From Paracoccaceae bacterium (GTDB taxonomy: Bacteria > Pseudomonadota > Alphaproteobacteria > Rhodobacterales > Rhodobacteraceae), in assembly GCA_021775315.1 (NCBI GenBank), contig JAJFIC010000096.1:1-61669 (forward strand): a DNA stretch of 61,669 nt, given 5' to 3'. Position numbers and translations under genes: made by a program. Each line of letters starts with the position of its first letter. The first letter of the stretch is position 1. Below the pieces are notes generated by a model. That model was not told the DNA's origin, did no database searches, and saw only the letters and a list, made by a program, of their open reading frames with translations. Below, in pieces: positions 27,836 to 36,113 of the stretch.

Positions 27836-29175
27836 ACCGAAGCGCCGTCGCCAAGCCCGTTTTCACGGGCGAACTGGTCAAGAGACGCGCTTAGGCCTGA
27901 GATAATCTCGTCTATGCCATCCGGCATGATGATCATCGGTGGGCAGACCAGAAAATGATCGCCGTCATAGCCACCGCGGGTGCGCCGGGAATAGATGATC
28001 AGGCCGTTTTCATAGGCTATTTCGACCAGCTTGCTGTGGGCATTCATCGCACGGGGCAACGGGGCCTTTGTGACGCGATCGGCCACCAGTTCAAAGGCCA
28101 GCAACAGGCCTTTACCCCGGACATCGCCAATAAACGGATAGCGGTTCATCAACGCGCTAAGACGGGATTTCAACATGTCCCCCATATCGGCGGCATTACT
28201 GATCATTCCCTGGCGTTCAATCTCGTCGATCACAGCCAGACCCGCTGCACAGGCCAGTGGGTTGCCTGCATAGGTAAAGCCATGGACGAACCCACCGCCA
28301 TCCAAAACGGCCTCAACGATATCATCGCGTGCAATCACAGCCCCCAGGGGCACGTACCCGCCGCCAAAACCTTTAGAGATTGTGATCAGATCCGGCACTA
28401 CGTCCCAATGCTCGGCCCCAAAAAACTTGCCGGTGCGCCCACCGCCGGTCATCACCTCGTCATGGATCAGCAACACGCCGTATTGGTCGCAAATTTGCCG
28501 GATCCGCTGCATGTAGCCCACAGGCGGCACCAGCGCGCCGGTTGAGGCGCCACCAACTGGCTCCACAATAAAGGCCAGAACGGTTTCCGGGCCTTCTTCA
28601 AGAATTTTCGCTTCCAGCATGTCGGCGTAATGTTGGCCCGTTGCCGGATCACTGGGATCAAGCCCGTCAAGATAGGCACGCGGCGCGGGAATTTTCGGCA
28701 TCCGCTGCATCATCGGATCAAACGGTGCTGTCATCGGCGCGTAGCCGGTAATCGCCAGCGCGCCAAGGGTGCAGCCATGATAGCTGGGCATGCGCGAGAT
28801 CACTTTGAACCGCTGGGCCTCGCCTTGGGTCAGGGCGTATTGTCGGGCCAGCTTGATCGCACTTTCCACCGCTTCCGACCCGCCTGAGACGAAAAACACC
28901 CGCTCCAGCCCCTCAGGGGCCAGCGACGCGGTCTTTTCCGCCAAGGCTTCGCCTGCTTCTGTCTGAAAATGCAGCCGATAGCCGAAGGTGGACCTGTCCA
29001 TCTGACGGCGCATTGCCTCTAACACGGCAGGATTGGAGTGGCCGATATTGCTGACCATGGCCCCGGACGAGCCATCAAGATAGCGTTTGCCGGATTTGTC
29101 CCACAAATAGATGCCGTCGGCGCGATCAAGCTCGGGACGGGTCAGGCGCGACTGATAGAAAAGTCTGCTGGTCAT
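27832..29175 (-). CDS. Class III PLP-dependent aminotransferase
   Basis: A 447-residue omega-type aminotransferase. FFVSGGSEAVESAIKLARQY, the IHDEVMTGGGRTG aspartate region and the Schiff-base lysine Lys268 in TISKGFGGGYVPLGA are intact. The start at 29175 lies 4 bases after the stop of the transporter ATPase. The family transfers terminal or beta amino groups of diamines and beta-amino acids to an oxoacid, which fits the polyamine-like transporter in the operon. Confidence 0.9.
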   Translation of the reverse strand: MTSRLFYQSRLTRPELDRADGIYLWDKSGKRYLDGSSGAMVSNIGHSNPAVLEAMRRQMDRSTFGYRLHFQTEAGEALAEKTASLAPEGLERVFFVSGGSEAVESAIKLARQYALTQGEAQRFKVISRMPSYHGCTLGALAITGYAPMTAPFDPMMQRMPKIPAPRAYLDGLDPSDPATGQHYADMLEAKILEEGPETVLAFIVEPVGGASTGALVPPVGYMQRIRQICDQYGVLLIHDEVMTGGGRTGKFFGAEHWDVVPDLITISKGFGGGYVPLGAVIARDDIVEAVLDGGGFVHGFTYAGNPLACAAGLAVIDEIERQGMISNAADMGDMLKSRLSALMNRYPFIGDVRGKGLLLAFELVADRVTKAPLPRAMNAHSKLVEIAYENGLIIYSRRTRGGYDGDHFLVCPPMIIMPDGIDEIISGLSASLDQFARENGLGDGASV

Positions 29176-29179
29176 GGAT

Positions 29180-30259
29180 TTACCTGTCAGCCGGAAGGAC
29201 GGCGCAATCCTCAGGGTTAATCTTGACTGTGACTTCGGCCCCCATGTCAAATGGGCGGCCTTCGATCATGTTCATCGCCTGAAATTGCCGGTCCCCGATG
29301 CGCACGAAATACCGCGCAACCTGACCCTGATAGTCAACCGCTTCGACCACGCCTTTGGCACTGATCGCTTTATCGTCTACTGCTTCGTTGGTCAGGCGTA
29401 ATTTTTCAGCCCGGATCACCAGCTTGCCGGATTTCGCTGCGCCAAGATTGACAGCCCGGTCGCGTGGCACCGCAATCGTGCCAAAATATGGCGCATCAAG
29501 CGCAATGGATGTGCTGTCAGAGCCGCTGACGGACACGTCCAGAATATTAGAGGCCCCCAAAAAATTGGCGACAAATTCACTGGCGGGATTGTTATAAACC
29601 TCTTCCGGGGCGCCGATCTGTTCGACCCTTCCAGCGCTCATCACGATGATTTTGTCAGACATCGCCAAGGCTTCGGACTGGTCATGGGTCACAAAAATCG
29701 AGGTCACCCCGATCCGGTGCTGGATCGCCTTAAGCTCGACCCGCATATCTTCGCGCAAATTAGCGTCCAGCGCTGACAGCGGTTCATCCAGTAGCAATAC
29801 ATCAGGTTCGATCACGATGGCCCGCGCCAGTGCGATACGCTGTTGTTGACCGCCGGAAAGCTGGCTGGGATACCGATCTTCAACGCCGGGAAGGCGGACG
29901 ATATCCAGCGCTTCTTTGACCTTTGCGCCAGTATCGGACTTGGACACACCGCGATATTTCAAGCCAAAGGCAATGTTTTCACCGATAGTGCGATGCGGAA
30001 ACAGGGCGTAATTCTGAAACACCAGCCCCAGATTGCGCTTGTGAATAGGGACTTCATTCACCCGCTTGCCGCCAACCATAATGTCGCCGCTGGTCGGTGC
30101 TTCTAGCCCCGCAACCATGCGCAATATCGTGGTTTTCCCGCAGCCGGACGGCCCCAGCAACGTGGTGAAGGAATTTTCTTCAAAGGTCACATTCGCGTCC
30201 TTGACGGCTTTTACCAAGCCAAAGGATTTCTGGATGTTTTTGAGTTCAACGCGCGCCAT
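29180..30259 (-). CDS. PotA-like ABC transporter ATP-binding protein
   Basis: A 359-residue ATPase with Walker A GPSGCGKTT, signature LSGGQQQR, Walker B LLLDEPLSALD and switch THDQSEALAMSD, followed by a TOBE domain (about 270-355). This is the spermidine/putrescine-type importer ATPase. It follows the binding-protein gene after 75 bases that contain a stable hairpin. Confidence 0.92.
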   Translation of the reverse strand: MARVELKNIQKSFGLVKAVKDANVTFEENSFTTLLGPSGCGKTTILRMVAGLEAPTSGDIMVGGKRVNEVPIHKRNLGLVFQNYALFPHRTIGENIAFGLKYRGVSKSDTGAKVKEALDIVRLPGVEDRYPSQLSGGQQQRIALARAIVIEPDVLLLDEPLSALDANLREDMRVELKAIQHRIGVTSIFVTHDQSEALAMSDKIIVMSAGRVEQIGAPEEVYNNPASEFVANFLGASNILDVSVSGSDSTSIALDAPYFGTIAVPRDRAVNLGAAKSGKLVIRAEKLRLTNEAVDDKAISAKGVVEAVDYQGQVARYFVRIGDRQFQAMNMIEGRPFDMGAEVTVKINPEDCAVLPADR

Positions 30260-30292
30260 TTTGCGGACCTGTCTGGGTAAATTTGGGGTTGA

Positions 30293-30315
30293 GCGGGCCG
30301 TGAAACGCGGCCCGC
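30293..30315 (-). promoter_or_regulatory. Intercistronic stem-loop between binding-protein and ATPase genes
   Basis: GCGGGCCG and CGGCCCGC form a perfect 8-base-pair stem around a 7-base loop. On the minus strand no T-run follows, so it is more likely a 3'-end stabiliser than a full terminator. Such hairpins after binding-protein genes are known to raise their mRNA level over the rest of the operon. Confidence 0.55.
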
Positions 30316-30334
30316 CCAGATTTCTTCAGATGGA

Positions 30335-31501
30335 TCAGCCGCCTTTTGAGACGCGGTTCCACTGTTTGGTCTGCTCTTTTTCGTAAGGCGCCCATTTTAC
30401 CGGATCGCGGAAGACCAGTGACTCCAGCTTGCCGGTAGGATCAAACGCCGGAAGTCCTTTGACCATATCGGTCATCGGAACCTTGGTCGGATCAAGCGAC
30501 GACGGGTATTTCTGCCCCTCAGCGACCGCAATCGCGGTTGCCGGATCAAGCATGAAGTTCAACAGTTCTTCGGATTCAGCCATTGGTGAACCTTTCAAAA
30601 CGAACATGCTTTCCATCCATGCCAGACCATTTTTCGGGTCAAGATAGGCAATCGGATGCCCTTGCGCCTGAAGGGCGGCAACGCGGCCTGACCAAGCTTC
30701 GGTGACATAGATTTCTTCCTTAGCAAGCAGGTCCATAAGTTCGGCACCTGACCCCCAATATTTCAGAACCAGATCGCGGTGTTCGCGCGCTTTGCCCCAG
30801 ATGGCATCCCAATCCTGAATGTCGTTTGGATCCTGCCCTGACTGTAGCGCGCCATACCAGGCACGGTTGGCCCAATCGCCACCCCAGCCGCCGATTTTGC
30901 CTTTCAGCTCTTTCTTCAGCAACAGGTTCGCGCCAAGCGCCTCGGCCTCTTCTTTTGAGACATACTTGGTATTATAGGCAATACCAGTCGTGCCGTAGTC
31001 ATACGGAACAGCCGACAGGCTGCCCGGTGTGATTGCCCGGAACGGGTCAATGATCGAGGTCATCACGTTGGCAAGGTTCGGAATATTCGCCTCATTCAAC
31101 GACACGCCGTAACCAGCATCTACCCAGCGCTTGTACCAGCTGACACCGGACGAGTGCAGGATGTTGTGACCATCGGTATTGCCTGCGGCCTTAACCTTTG
31201 TCAGAACCTCTTTTTCACCACCGAAGGTCGCGTCGACGACTGTGTTGCCAGTGGCGGCTTCGTAAGGGTTAAACGCATGCTCGCGCAGCGCTTCGCTAAC
31301 CACGCCGCCCCAGCCTTCAAAGTTCAGCGATGTGCCGGCGGCGCGCGCCTGTGTGGCCATCGTGGACATGATGCCACCAGTCAGACCAGCAGTGATACCT
31401 GCGGCCCCCAGCAATCCCATGAACGAGCGCCGGTCAATATCGCCATTGCCCATTCTTTCGCGCAGCATTTCGTAGCGCTTTGTGCTATCTATTTTTTTCA
31501 T
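30335..31501 (-). CDS. PotD-like extracellular substrate-binding protein with Tat signal
   Basis: A 388-residue binding protein for a spermidine/putrescine-type importer. The N-terminus shows DRRSFMGLLGAAGITAGLTG and then ATQARA, a twin-arginine signal. The mature part (LNFEGWGGVVSEALREHAF, VPYDYGTTGIAYN, EAWSGRVAALQ) matches PotD-type proteins. AAGGAGAG precedes the ATG. Ligand unknown; polyamine, amino acid or a related cation are candidates. Confidence 0.9.
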   Translation of the reverse strand: MKKIDSTKRYEMLRERMGNGDIDRRSFMGLLGAAGITAGLTGGIMSTMATQARAAGTSLNFEGWGGVVSEALREHAFNPYEAATGNTVVDATFGGEKEVLTKVKAAGNTDGHNILHSSGVSWYKRWVDAGYGVSLNEANIPNLANVMTSIIDPFRAITPGSLSAVPYDYGTTGIAYNTKYVSKEEAEALGANLLLKKELKGKIGGWGGDWANRAWYGALQSGQDPNDIQDWDAIWGKAREHRDLVLKYWGSGAELMDLLAKEEIYVTEAWSGRVAALQAQGHPIAYLDPKNGLAWMESMFVLKGSPMAESEELLNFMLDPATAIAVAEGQKYPSSLDPTKVPMTDMVKGLPAFDPTGKLESLVFRDPVKWAPYEKEQTKQWNRVSKGG

Positions 31502-31514
31502 TCTTCTCTCCTTG

Positions 31515-31540
31515 TTGGATTTCGGGGTTGGATTTCGGGG
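31515..31540. repeat. Two tandem copies of a 13-base unit
   Basis: TTGGATTTCGGGG occurs twice without a gap between the stop of the second permease and the RBS of the binding-protein gene. It may be simple slippage; its position just before a strong RBS could affect leader structure. Confidence 0.7.
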
Positions 31541-31552
31541 TTAAGTTTCAGT

Positions 31553-32338
31553 TTAGATTTTCTTGCGGGAAAAATAGCGCGCCAGACCACCCGCAATGAG
31601 GGGTATGCCGACAGTGATAACAATCATCACAAACCCCAGCGCGTTGATTTCCGGGCTGACGGAATGGCGCAGCATGCCAAAGATTTGTGTCGGCACGGTT
31701 TCCATCCCCGAGGGGCGCCAGAATATCGTGGCTGTGATATTGTCAAACGAAATGGTGAAGGCAAACAATGCCCCTGCGAACACCGCTGGTAACAGAAGCG
31801 GCAGCGTGATCTGAAAGAATGTTTGTACTGGGTTGGCACCGAGGCTAAGGGCTGCCTCTTCGTATTCACGTTTGATGCCGACAAGGCGGGCCTGAACCAC
31901 CAGCACGACAAAGGGCAGCGCGATGATTGAATGGCCGACCAGCAGCAATCCAAAAGAGCGTGGCATATGCAGCCAGCGCAGGAAGATCAGCAGCCCCACG
32001 GCCAGCACGGTTTCAGGCACCAGAACCGGCGAAATCAGGACCGTTGTGATCAGATCCTTACCGCGAAACCGGTAGCGCACTAGTGCCAGTGACGCCAAAA
32101 CCCCGATGGTGGTCGACACAAGGGCGGTCAGCAGGCCAAGCACCATCGAGGTCTTAAAGGCCCGGATAATCGCCTCGTTCTCGGCCAGTTTGTAAAACCA
32201 ACGCAGGCTGAAACCGTCGATGGGAAAACCGCCGAATTGCGAGTTGTTGAATGCCAAAAGCAGAACCACCGCAATGGGTGAGAACATGAAAACGTAAACC
32301 AGAATGGCGTATAGCCGGATCAACCCCCAAGCGCGCAT
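31553..32338 (-). CDS. PotC-like ABC transporter permease
   Basis: A 261-residue permease with about six membrane helices. It starts LIRLYAILVYVFMFSPIAVV and has the coupling loop EYEEAALSLGANPVQTFFQI and then TLPLLLPAV. It is placed 9 bases after the first permease gene. It forms the heterodimeric channel with the PotB-like protein. Confidence 0.9.
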   Translation of the reverse strand: MRAWGLIRLYAILVYVFMFSPIAVVLLLAFNNSQFGGFPIDGFSLRWFYKLAENEAIIRAFKTSMVLGLLTALVSTTIGVLASLALVRYRFRGKDLITTVLISPVLVPETVLAVGLLIFLRWLHMPRSFGLLLVGHSIIALPFVVLVVQARLVGIKREYEEAALSLGANPVQTFFQITLPLLLPAVFAGALFAFTISFDNITATIFWRPSGMETVPTQIFGMLRHSVSPEINALGFVMIVITVGIPLIAGGLARYFSRKKI

Positions 32339-32347
32339 ACCGATCCC

Positions 32348-33220
32348 CTAACTGAACGCTTTGGAAAGCTGGTTCATACCCATGAACCGGCTGTAAAGCA
32401 CAACAACCAGCCCCAGCAGGACCAACAGCGTGAACGACAGAGTCGCCCCCATCGGCCAGTTCAGCTCGCTTACCACCGCGTCATAAATCAGATTGCCGAA
32501 CATAAAGTCATTCGGACCACCCAAAATCAGCGGTGTGACGTAGCTGCCGCCGGTTAGCACAAAAACCAACAAGCCACCTGCCGCCAGACCCGGCGTGGAT
32601 AACGGCAGCGTAACTTCGCGAAAAGCCTGCCAAGGTGTTGCGCCAAGCGTGCGCGCCGCAGGTTCAAGGTTTGCGTCAATCCCTTCAAGGCTGACATAAA
32701 CATTCAGGATCATATAAGGCAGGAACACGTGCACAAACCCTAGGATTACCGCGAATTCATTGAACATCATGGGGATCGGCTGCTCGGTCAGACCCAACCA
32801 CATGAACAAACCGTTCAGCGCGCCTTTGTTGCCCAGAATGTGAATCCAGCTAAGCGTGCGAATGATGAAGCTGACCCAGAACGGCAGGATCAGCAGCAAG
32901 AGCAGCAACCATTTGTGCCGGAATTTCGTCATCGCAATGAAATAGGCCGGGATATAGCCCAGCACGGCAGACAGCACGGTCACGATCACCGACAGCCTAA
33001 GGGTTTTCCAGATGGCGATGTGGTAATATCCGTCAGTCAGCAATTCCTGCCAGTTGCCAAGCTGGAATGCGACGCGGTCGACCGCGAGGTCGATGTTCTC
33101 GTAAAATGAATAGACCAGAATGAAGGACATCGGGATCACCACCAAAACGGTGATCGCCAGCAGCGACGGTGCCAACAGCACCCATGGACGCCTGTCAAAC
33201 TCCTTTGCAGTATCCGACAT
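32348..33220 (-). CDS. PotB-like ABC transporter permease, first gene of the ten-gene operon
   Basis: A 290-residue permease; the chosen ATG gives MSDTAKEFDRRPWVLLAPSL, with AGG about 7 bases upstream. An in-frame extension of 35 codons upstream overlaps the LysR promoter region and is unlikely. Six membrane helices and the loop ANLEPAARTLGATPWQAFREV are visible. Its order, permease-permease-binding protein-ATPase, differs from E. coli potABCD. Confidence 0.9.
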   Translation of the reverse strand: MSDTAKEFDRRPWVLLAPSLLAITVLVVIPMSFILVYSFYENIDLAVDRVAFQLGNWQELLTDGYYHIAIWKTLRLSVIVTVLSAVLGYIPAYFIAMTKFRHKWLLLLLLILPFWVSFIIRTLSWIHILGNKGALNGLFMWLGLTEQPIPMMFNEFAVILGFVHVFLPYMILNVYVSLEGIDANLEPAARTLGATPWQAFREVTLPLSTPGLAAGGLLVFVLTGGSYVTPLILGGPNDFMFGNLIYDAVVSELNWPMGATLSFTLLVLLGLVVVLYSRFMGMNQLSKAFS

Positions 33221-33248
33221 GCGGTACCTGTGCCCCCCTATTGAACCC

Positions 33249-33287
33249 CGGGAATTTCCCGACGTCGAATAACTATTGCACAAGTGC
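33249..33287. promoter_or_regulatory. Dyads in the divergent promoter of the operon and its LysR regulator
   Basis: Two perfect inverted repeats lie between the operon start (33220) and the LysR gene (33337): CGGGAATTTCCCG at 33249-33261 and GCAC-AA-GTGC at 33278-33287, with GACGTC between them. An AT-rich stretch follows, including ATTAT and ATAAT. LysR regulators bind such interrupted dyads between divergent genes, so these are good operator candidates. Confidence 0.55.
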
Positions 33288-33336
33288 CATAAATTATTAA
33301 AATTGATAATGAGTATAAACAACATTGGTGAAATTA

Positions 33337-34293
33337 ATGGCTAGTCCAAAAAATAACCGGTTTGTCACCAATCTTGACTGGAACCTTCTGCGGACGTTTG
33401 TCGTGATCGTCGACGAAGGCAGTATCACCCGCGCAGCCAACCGTTTGTTGCGTCGTCAACCCGCGGTCAGTCTTGCGCTGCAACGGCTTGAAGGCGAAAT
33501 CGGCAGCCGGTTGATCGAGCGTGGACGTGGTGCATTTCGTCTGACTGCCGAAGGGCGAAACCTGTATAGTGAATGTGTTGATATTTATTCCGGCGTTTCC
33601 CGATTAAAGGAAATTGTCACATCCACCCAGCAGGAAATATCCGGCGAGGTCAAAATTCTTCTGGCCAGCCATGTGATCACGCCGTTGCTTGATGACCTTT
33701 TGACCAACCACTACCAAGCCCACCCAAAAACCACCTATACGATCAAGACCGCCTCTAGTGCTGACATCGCCTATCAGGTGCAGGAAAAAACAGCGAGTTT
33801 CGGGATATGCCTGATGAACAGGCGCCTGCCCGAGCTTGATTACGAGGTCATCTACCGCGAGTTTTTCGGGTTTTACTGCGGCCCGCTCCATCCGTTGTTT
33901 GGCAAAACCAATCTTCGGCTAAGTGATCTCAAAAACCTTGATGCGGTTTCTTTTGATACCGACGATTTGAACGATGCCTTGCGCCCTGTTGCCCTGCTGC
34001 GGCAGCAATATGAGTTGCAACAAAGGGTCGTCGGTCAATCTTCGCATCTGGAAGAGGTACGCCGGATGATCCAATGCGGGTTAGGCATCGGCCCTTTGCC
34101 GGTCCACGTCGTCAAACGAGATGTCGAGAACGGCCTGCTGTGGCGACTTCCACCCCACAAGGCCCCGCCAGCGGTTGATATCTATTTGGTGGTTAATCCC
34201 AAAAAACGGCTCAACCGGGCGGAATCCATTTTTATCGACGCGCTCCGCAACCGCATTCGGACGACGCCGATACAACAACGGACCTATCACTAG
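33337..34293 (+). CDS. LysR-family regulator divergent from the ten-gene operon
   Basis: A 318-residue LysR-type regulator with an N-terminal winged HTH (LRTFVVIVDEGSITRAANRL, QPAVSLALQRLEGEIGSRL) and a C-terminal effector domain. The ATG at 33337 is used; TTG at 33325 and GTG at 33328 are in-frame alternatives. Its head-to-head position makes it the likely activator of the transporter-catabolic operon, presumably in response to the imported compound. Confidence 0.9.
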   Translation: MASPKNNRFVTNLDWNLLRTFVVIVDEGSITRAANRLLRRQPAVSLALQRLEGEIGSRLIERGRGAFRLTAEGRNLYSECVDIYSGVSRLKEIVTSTQQEISGEVKILLASHVITPLLDDLLTNHYQAHPKTTYTIKTASSADIAYQVQEKTASFGICLMNRRLPELDYEVIYREFFGFYCGPLHPLFGKTNLRLSDLKNLDAVSFDTDDLNDALRPVALLRQQYELQQRVVGQSSHLEEVRRMIQCGLGIGPLPVHVVKRDVENGLLWRLPPHKAPPAVDIYLVVNPKKRLNRAESIFIDALRNRIRTTPIQQRTYH

Positions 34294-34306
34294 GGGCTGG
34301 TGACGC

Positions 34307-35197
34307 TCACCCCAACCCAAGGGAATCCAACAACAAACGGACGGTCGGCATCTCTGCGCGCGCAATGGGAAAGACGCAAACATAGCCCTTTTTCATCGGA
34401 AGTGTGATGTCAGAAGGCGAGATCAAACGACCCGATGCCAGATCAGAATTAACAAGGGTGGAGGAAACCAAAGCGATACCTGCATCTTGTTTTGCGGCCG
34501 AAATCGCCAGTGACACATCGCTGACAACCAATCCCGGATTTAAAATCTCAACCGCTTCGGACCCCGCCGCGCGCCGCCAGTCCGACCACAGCGGTTCACT
34601 GGCGTAACTTGGACCCCATTTATTGTGAATGAGAAGGGCATCAGGCACGTTCGCCAGCTTTCCCTGCGGGTCATAATACTGCGCCCAAAACGCAGGGCTA
34701 CAGACCGGACGCGAAACGTCAAAAAACAACGGTATTTGGCGGTATCCGCCGTAAAGTACTGACCCATAGGTCAGGCGGATATCGATTTCTTCGCGCTCAA
34801 ATTCGACCGGGTCTTCTTGTACGCGAATGTCCAAAGACACGCCGGTTTCATCTTTGAACTTTAACGCTTTGGGAAGAAACCACAGTTCAGACAAGGCTGG
34901 CAACACACTGACGACCAACTGTCGGCTGCGTTTGTTGCTGCGTGCAATCTGCGCGGCGTCTGAAAGCTCGCCAAAGGCGCGCGCCAGTTTCGGGTACATC
35001 TCTTCCCCAGCATCGGTCAGGGAAATCCGGTTGCCCTTGCGCACAAAAAGCTTTTTGCCAAGATGATTTTCAAGGTTTTTGATCTGCAAACTAACAGCCG
35101 CCGAACTGACGCCAAGTTCCGCCCCTGCCAGCACGAAGCTTCCGCATCTTGCTGCGGTTTCAAACGCCCGCAATCCGTTCAGCGAGGGTAGGTTCAT
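34307..35197 (-). CDS. LysR-family regulator, GcvA-like, divergent from the oxygenase gene
   Basis: A roughly 296-residue LysR protein: LPSLNGLRAFETAARCGSFV then LGVSSAAVSLQIKNLENHLG, the HTH pattern of the GcvA/AmpR branch. Several ATGs are possible (35197, 35200, 35209); GGGGAG best serves the two inner ones. It is convergent with the previous LysR and divergent from the Fe/2-oxoglutarate oxygenase, which it probably controls. Confidence 0.88.
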   Translation of the reverse strand: MNLPSLNGLRAFETAARCGSFVLAGAELGVSSAAVSLQIKNLENHLGKKLFVRKGNRISLTDAGEEMYPKLARAFGELSDAAQIARSNKRSRQLVVSVLPALSELWFLPKALKFKDETGVSLDIRVQEDPVEFEREEIDIRLTYGSVLYGGYRQIPLFFDVSRPVCSPAFWAQYYDPQGKLANVPDALLIHNKWGPSYASEPLWSDWRRAAGSEAVEILNPGLVVSDVSLAISAAKQDAGIALVSSTLVNSDLASGRLISPSDITLPMKKGYVCVFPIARAEMPTVRLLLDSLGLG

Positions 35198-35203
35198 CAT
35201 GCT

Positions 35204-35274
35204 CCCCATAGTTTTTCTTATGATACCTAATAAATGAACTGGTTGTGATCGTCCAGCACATGCGGTCTATGGGG
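35204..35274. promoter_or_regulatory. Inverted repeat spanning the LysR-oxygenase promoter region
   Basis: CCCCATAG (35204-35211) near the LysR start and CTATGGGG (35267-35274) near the oxygenase RBS are perfect 8-base inverted copies, 55 bases apart. Two distant half-sites would suit a tetrameric LysR bending the promoter, with the right arm close enough to AAGGAGGG to affect oxygenase expression. Confidence 0.45.
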
Positions 35275-35290
35275 CAAAAGGAGGGCTGTT

Positions 35291-36082
35291 ATGACTCTGT
35301 ATCTTAATCTTGAAATGTACCCGCTGGACCGCCCGGACGGCCCTGAATACGCCGAATTGGTTGAAAAGTGTCAGGCTGACCTTGCCGCTGATGGCATGTT
35401 CAACCTGCCGGAATTTTTCAACCCCGGCGTGGCGCAAGCCGCAGCCGATGCCGCGAAACCGGCTATGGACAGCAGCTCATTCAGGCATGCCCGGCAGCAC
35501 AATGCTTATTTCAAAGATACCATGCCCGGGATCAACGATGATCACCCGGCGATGGTCAAGTTTCAGACTGTTAACCACACGCTGTGCGCCGATCAACTGG
35601 ACGGAAACCCGGTGATTGAGGTTTACAAGTGGGCCCCTTTTGCCGCTTTTCTGGCCGCAACCATGGGTAAGGAAAAGCTGTATCAAATGGACGACAAGAT
35701 GGCGTGCGTGAACGTGCAGGCGACGCGCGATGGCGAAGGGTTGAACTGGCATTTCGACCGATCTGAATTCACCACAACCATATTGCTGCAAGCCCCTGAG
35801 GTGGGCGGTCAGCTTGAATACCGCAAAGACCTTCGCACGCCCAGCGATCAGAATTATGATGGCGTGGCCGCGGTATTGGCCGGGAAAGACCCGCAAACCA
35901 AACGGATCATGCCCGAACCCGGCGCGCTGAACGTGTTTCGCGGTGTGAATACCCCGCACCGGGTTGTTCCGGTTCAGGGCCCAGCGGAGCGGGTGATTGC
36001 AATCTTTTCTTACTATGAAAAGCCGGGCGTCCACTTTTCTGCCGAAGAACTGCTTGGGTTTTATGGGCGTGCTGTTGCCTGA
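35291..36082 (+). CDS. BesD/HalD-like Fe(II)/2-oxoglutarate oxygenase, hydroxylase-type
   Basis: A 263-residue enzyme with AAGGAGGG before the ATG. The iron facial triad is complete: His154 and Asp156 in NWHFDRSEF and His223 in NTPHRVVP, with Arg224 or Arg234 available for 2-oxoglutarate. The surrounding TTTILLQAPEVGGQLEYRKD and NYDGVAAVLAG resemble the family that includes the amino-acid halogenase BesD and free-lysine hydroxylases. Halogenases have Gly or Ala in place of the Asp, so this one should hydroxylate. The likely substrate is a free amino acid; this is inference from the family. Confidence 0.75.
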   Translation: MTLYLNLEMYPLDRPDGPEYAELVEKCQADLAADGMFNLPEFFNPGVAQAAADAAKPAMDSSSFRHARQHNAYFKDTMPGINDDHPAMVKFQTVNHTLCADQLDGNPVIEVYKWAPFAAFLAATMGKEKLYQMDDKMACVNVQATRDGEGLNWHFDRSEFTTTILLQAPEVGGQLEYRKDLRTPSDQNYDGVAAVLAGKDPQTKRIMPEPGALNVFRGVNTPHRVVPVQGPAERVIAIFSYYEKPGVHFSAEELLGFYGRAVA

Positions 36083-36113
36083 TCGAAGGCAGCGTTCGCA
36101 TTCAGGCTAAAGA

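Noticed and set aside
35291-36082. Amino-acid halogenase
   Set aside because: The iron-binding motif is HxD; halogenases of this family have Gly or Ala in place of the Asp to leave room for chloride.
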